A stretch of DNA of 64,000 nt, from the NCBI GenBank assembly GCA_030248065.1, contig JASAMV010000238.1, forward strand, positions 1 through 64,000, given 5' to 3'. Origin of the DNA: Rhynchonema sp. JSB1_4. Lineage: Eukaryota; Nematoda; Chromadorea; Monhysterida; Xyalidae. Every line of letters starts with the position of its first letter. The first letter of the stretch is position 1. A program made the position numbers and the translations under genes. Below, piece after piece: positions 55,701 to 64,000 of the stretch. Below the pieces are notes generated by a model. It made no database searches. It was not told where the DNA came from and worked only from the letters and a program-made list of their open reading frames with translations.

Positions 55701-56313
55701 TACGGTCGCCTGACGCCTGAGGAGGTGGACAAAGAGGCACACGCCGATCTGAAGGCGCTCTCCAACTTTCTCGGCAAGAAACAGTACATGCTCGGAAAAC
55801 GGCTCACGGCGGTTGGTGGGTGGGGGCTTGAACGGGGTTTCCTGAAAAATGAGTACTGCACGTCCGTTGTGAGGAATGACCATTACGTACGCTACATGTA
55901 CATACTGTACATATGTACTCCTCATGAACCTGTCAAAATTCCGCGAGCCCAAACACTCGGCTTGGGTCTTTTCCATTCATGTCATTGTTGGCCGTTCTAA
56001 CCGATTTCTTCTTTGTCTGCCGTCAGCCCAGACTGGCACTGGCATCAGACTTAGTTATTTTTTATTTCTTTTTGACAGATATACAACCTCTGATTTTGCA
56101 TACTCAATTCAGTTCGACGCGTCCTGTTTCGGGCATCTGGCGCAGGCGCTGTACGGTCCGCACGAGGCCGAGCGTTACGGCTCGTACATTTGCGAGGAAT
56201 GCCCCAATCTGATGGAATACATGGAACGAATCAAGAAGCAGTTCTGGCCCGATTGGGATTCGGAATGTGAAAACGGCACGATGTCCAGTGACTGGAAGGC
56301 ACCCAAGCAATAA
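52755..56313 (+). CDS. Failed axon connections (FAX/CDR) family, GST-fold protein
   Basis: Six exons: 52755-52895, 53084-53170, 53277-53392, 55245-55407, 55674-55811 and 56113-56313 (TAA). The 846 nt close to 281 aa. N-terminal thioredoxin-like half: VYLVQFPRAKCTISFSPYSL, KVETFLRMFDLKYE, APFVEFNGQHIPDSD. C-terminal helical half: DEQWQTRALSKLLDQSLIW, HADLKALSNFLGKKQYMLGK and DASCFGHLAQALYGP. This order (SPYxLKVE..R, PFxExNG, then LTAxDxxxFGHLAQ) is that of FAXC/failed axon connections and the C. elegans CDR proteins, relatives of metaxin and GST. Length is like CDR rather than the ~400-aa vertebrate FAXC. In the FAX motif LTAxD the fourth position here is Phe (LTA-FDASCFGH). Roles known in the family are axon development (fly Fax) and cadmium response (CDR). 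Intron 3 (53393-55244) contains a hAT transposon. Confidence 0.92.
53805..53875. repeat. Degenerate CCTAAGC hexamer stretch
   Basis: GGCCTAAGCCTAAGCCC and AAGCCTAAGCCTAG with spacers; TTAGGC-like on the minus strand. In FAX intron 3, about 35 bp left of the hAT element. Confidence 0.6.
54206..54421 (-). pseudogene. hAT transposase C-terminal (dimerisation) fragment
   Basis: About 71 codons ending at a stop: SWWATNQTKFPRLARLASKY, LSAPLTSVPSEQLFSSA, then a basic/aromatic tail. W..n....P.L..lA..yLs.p.tSvpsErlFS is the signature of the hAT dimerisation region, here with Gln in place of the usual Arg/Glu pair (PSEQLFS). The rest of the transposase (BED finger, DDE catalytic core) is missing, so the element is non-autonomous. 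Confidence 0.88.
54550..54900. mobile_element. Foldback element with GGGCGCGGCC ends, nested in the hAT
   Basis: 351 bp. Arms include GACCCGCAAACCGCGACCCG (in complement on the left) and TTTGCATGGCCGC. TTA flanks both sides, with one extra G on the left. Similar in design to the element at 17358-18191 (GGGCGCG ends, an AATAATCTATGTCC / AATAATTCTATGTCCAA inner word, 3-bp duplication). Confidence 0.8.
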
Positions 56314-57526
56314 TCGTACATCTGCCGGAGACTGCCAAATATGTAACCTCCCCCGCCGAAATAAGGGTGTTTATACATAATAGAAGATTCCCCGCCGAAT
56401 AAACCCCTGTGGTCATTTTCAGCGATGTTATGCTTTCATTATACATTGCGGTGTATTTGGGAAATTTTTCTAAAAACCACACTCCTACGGTATGTGTGTC
56501 CCCAATTAGCCACCACTTATACATATTTGGCATTCTCCTGCATTATTTTTGCGTTTCGTCAGCTTTTATTCTCTTATTCATTCGACTATAACTATTTTCA
56601 CATTATCCATTATGTGCGAATAATTGACTTTTTATGAAGTCCCAATTTTAAAAAAAGAATTTAGAATTACACTACACCCTTGCTGTGAAATTCGCTCGAA
56701 GATCAAAAAATAATTACCCTCATTTCATGCGGAGCAAATGTGACGTTGGTAAGCGTTATCGTTCGCTTGTATACATACATATAAATTCGTACGATGTTTC
56801 TACGTATCTTTTTATTTTCCTAGATTTCTTTGCTCTTCCTTTGGCACTGCCTATTTTTCTGTTCTGGGCCCCTCGTTTACACTAGGGCTTTTTCGTTTCT
56901 GCAGTTTTGTTCTTGCATATCATTTGAGATCTTTAGTTGCGGAGATTCTTGAAAAATATAATTAGTTGCTGATTTTGAATTTATTCGACAGCTGTATATG
57001 AGTCGCTAGATTACGTCGTTTGTGATTTTGTCCATGTGTAGCGCTGCGTATAAAACCAAGAAAGTCTTATTGTATGCTTTGCCACACTTAATGGTGCGTT
57101 TGGTCCAGGATTCGGTAACGGGAATCTTGAACATCCCGATTCCTGATGACTAAACACGTCCTTAAACTTGGCAACATGAACTGTACATGAAAATATGAAA
57201 AAATGTCGTGATAAACGAGAAATAAAGAGAAATTATAATGCAATGTACAAAACGTGTCAGATTCACGCATTTTCACTGCTGACAGGCAGCCTGGCCTGAC
57301 AGAGCAGACGCGTTGGTCGGGATCTTTGTTATACCGGATCCGTAAACGGGCACAGTTTACGTGTAGTGTAACCGAGCTGAGTGCTCACGCACCACTTCGG
57401 TCGAGAGTTTTACAAATCAGAAAATAAACGCGCGTTTGAAAAAGTTATCCTGAATAATTATAATCATTGGAAGGAAATTTATACAATGTATAAAATCAAA
57501 TACAAGGCGGAATAATATTGTGAACT
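56314..57526. other. Intergenic between convergent FAX and CYP4-like genes
   Basis: No coding content recognised; presumably the 3' UTRs of both genes. Confidence 0.5.
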
Positions 57527-62844
<5,318 letters not shown>

Positions 62845-64000
62845 TTTTTGGAAAATTGGCCTGAAATGGAATGACCCTGCTTTGAGCCTGAAAGAAATGC
62901 TTCGCGTCTCTAGGAATAATGTGTCGTTTTTAAACTACAATGAATACCATTTATGGCTTGAAATTATACACATTTGTGCTGTGAATGTAATCACACACAT
63001 TGTGTGGTTTTCCGCTCAGAAGCCATTGGACCTGTAATTCGCTGATGTGCTGAAAGATGAACAGAGACCAATGACAACAGGTTCTTAGAAACTATAAACA
63101 TGCACACTAAATTGTTGATGAGTCCGTTTGACATATTATTCAGGATGACGATCATGACGCAGCATGCACAATGGGAATTTTAAAAGTTCACAGATGGTGA
63201 TGGTACGTGAATGTATCAATTTATGCCAAGAAACGTTTCCATTCAGCACAGTGATGACACGTCAAAGACCATGGGTGGAATTCCCAAAGCAACAGACTCG
63301 ATTTCTAAGCGAAGTGACTGCATACGTTTCGAAGGATGCTATTAAGCATGCAGCACAAGCGTTTCTGCGGATTATTATTGAATTGAAATAAGTTCTGACC
63401 AACAGTATTGAAATAATGTAGCGATCATTTACCGTAGTCAAAAATTTTTTACCGCCGTTGGTGATCGCTTGTTCACAGACAATAACGCGCCAAAGTTGAC
63501 CCTTCGTTTTGAAAATCGCGTCTGCTCCATAAGCCGGCGTGACGCCGAAACATCTAACCTTGAACTTTGACGTTGAGCTGGACTTTGTTTTGTGAACTCC
63601 GCCCCCATAACAACCTGCCAAGTCCCAACACAACGTGTGAGAATCAATGACCTCACAGCTGTGGAGGTGGGAAACATTGGCCCACTTTGGTTGGTATGTT
63701 TTAAGGTTTGACGACAAATATGAAATGATGACGCACTATGCTCTGTGTCTATACAATCGAGAGCCCATATCTGCAACTCATTCCGTTTCGCATAGCTATC
63801 ACACAATTTGGAAAAAGAGCAATCTCGTGCGTTTGCGTAGACTTGGACACAGTTTCACACAGAATGCAGTAATGCAGGAACGTAGACGACAGAGTCAACA
63901 CCAATTTGGGGTTTAATTGCCGCGCGTGCATGTGAGTGTCAGCGGTGGGGCACTTAGAAAATGGCCGCGGGGGCGCACATGCACGTCGTCTTAATTTGTT
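62845..64000. other. Upstream of the CYP4-like gene; no supported gene
   Basis: Promoter and upstream region of the minus-strand P450. The minus-strand frame 63262-63717 (151 codons) is open but not recognised. Confidence 0.4.

Overview
The window is eukaryotic and almost certainly metazoan. Five intron-containing genes of animal families can be assembled exon by exon with closing reading frames: a METTL24-like methyltransferase-domain protein, a GLUT-type sugar transporter, a D2-like dopamine receptor, a failed-axon-connections (FAX/CDR) GST-fold protein and a CYP4-type cytochrome P450. A sixth gene, of a family I do not recognise, also closes. Introns are small to moderate (65 bp to 5 kb) with TTTCAG-type acceptors. 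A nematode is the best guess: the FAX protein is short, like the CDR proteins, and degenerate TTAGGC-like hexamers (the nematode telomere unit) occur at about 50.46-50.55 kb and 53.8 kb. This is an inference, not proof.

Layout. 0-2.4 kb: several families of 150-260 bp tandem repeats. 3.3-4.5 kb: methyltransferase-like gene (+). 8.0-18.9 kb: unrecognised seven-exon gene (-), whose two longest introns hold deep nests of DNA transposons (10.8-13.5 kb and 13.9-16.6 kb, with a further composite at 17.1-18.5 kb). 20.1-23.8 kb: rearranged BEL/Pao-type LTR element with an intact-looking gag reading frame and no pol. 23.8-25.9 kb: foldback elements, three deep. 26.2-31.4 kb: GLUT gene (+) with four miniature elements in its introns. 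32.4-35.9 kb: dopamine receptor (-), tail to tail with the GLUT gene. 36-52.7 kb: gene-poor, with scattered miniature elements and a 0.32-kb CA array. 52.8-56.3 kb: FAX gene (+) with a 1.2-kb hAT transposon in intron 3. 57.5-62.8 kb: CYP4-like gene (-), tail to tail with FAX, with two hAT-type insertions. 62.8-64 kb: nothing recognised.

The genes do not form a pathway. What dominates the window is an accumulation of mostly non-autonomous DNA transposons, largely hAT-like (CAG...CTG ends, 8-bp target duplications). Many are intact enough that ends and duplicated target sites can be read directly, so the order of insertion can be reconstructed. The strongest observations are a nest at least five insertions deep, a set of related hAT-like elements that share a GGTACA-type core but differ in their subterminal repeats, and a dispersed 10-mer (GATGTTTCAC, 11 exact copies) far above chance expectation.

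Limits: all gene models were built by eye from splice consensus, phase and family conservation. No database search, transcript or assembly-quality information was available. Homopolymer-rich stretches (11.4-16.5 kb, 37.8-38.2 kb) may contain sequence errors.
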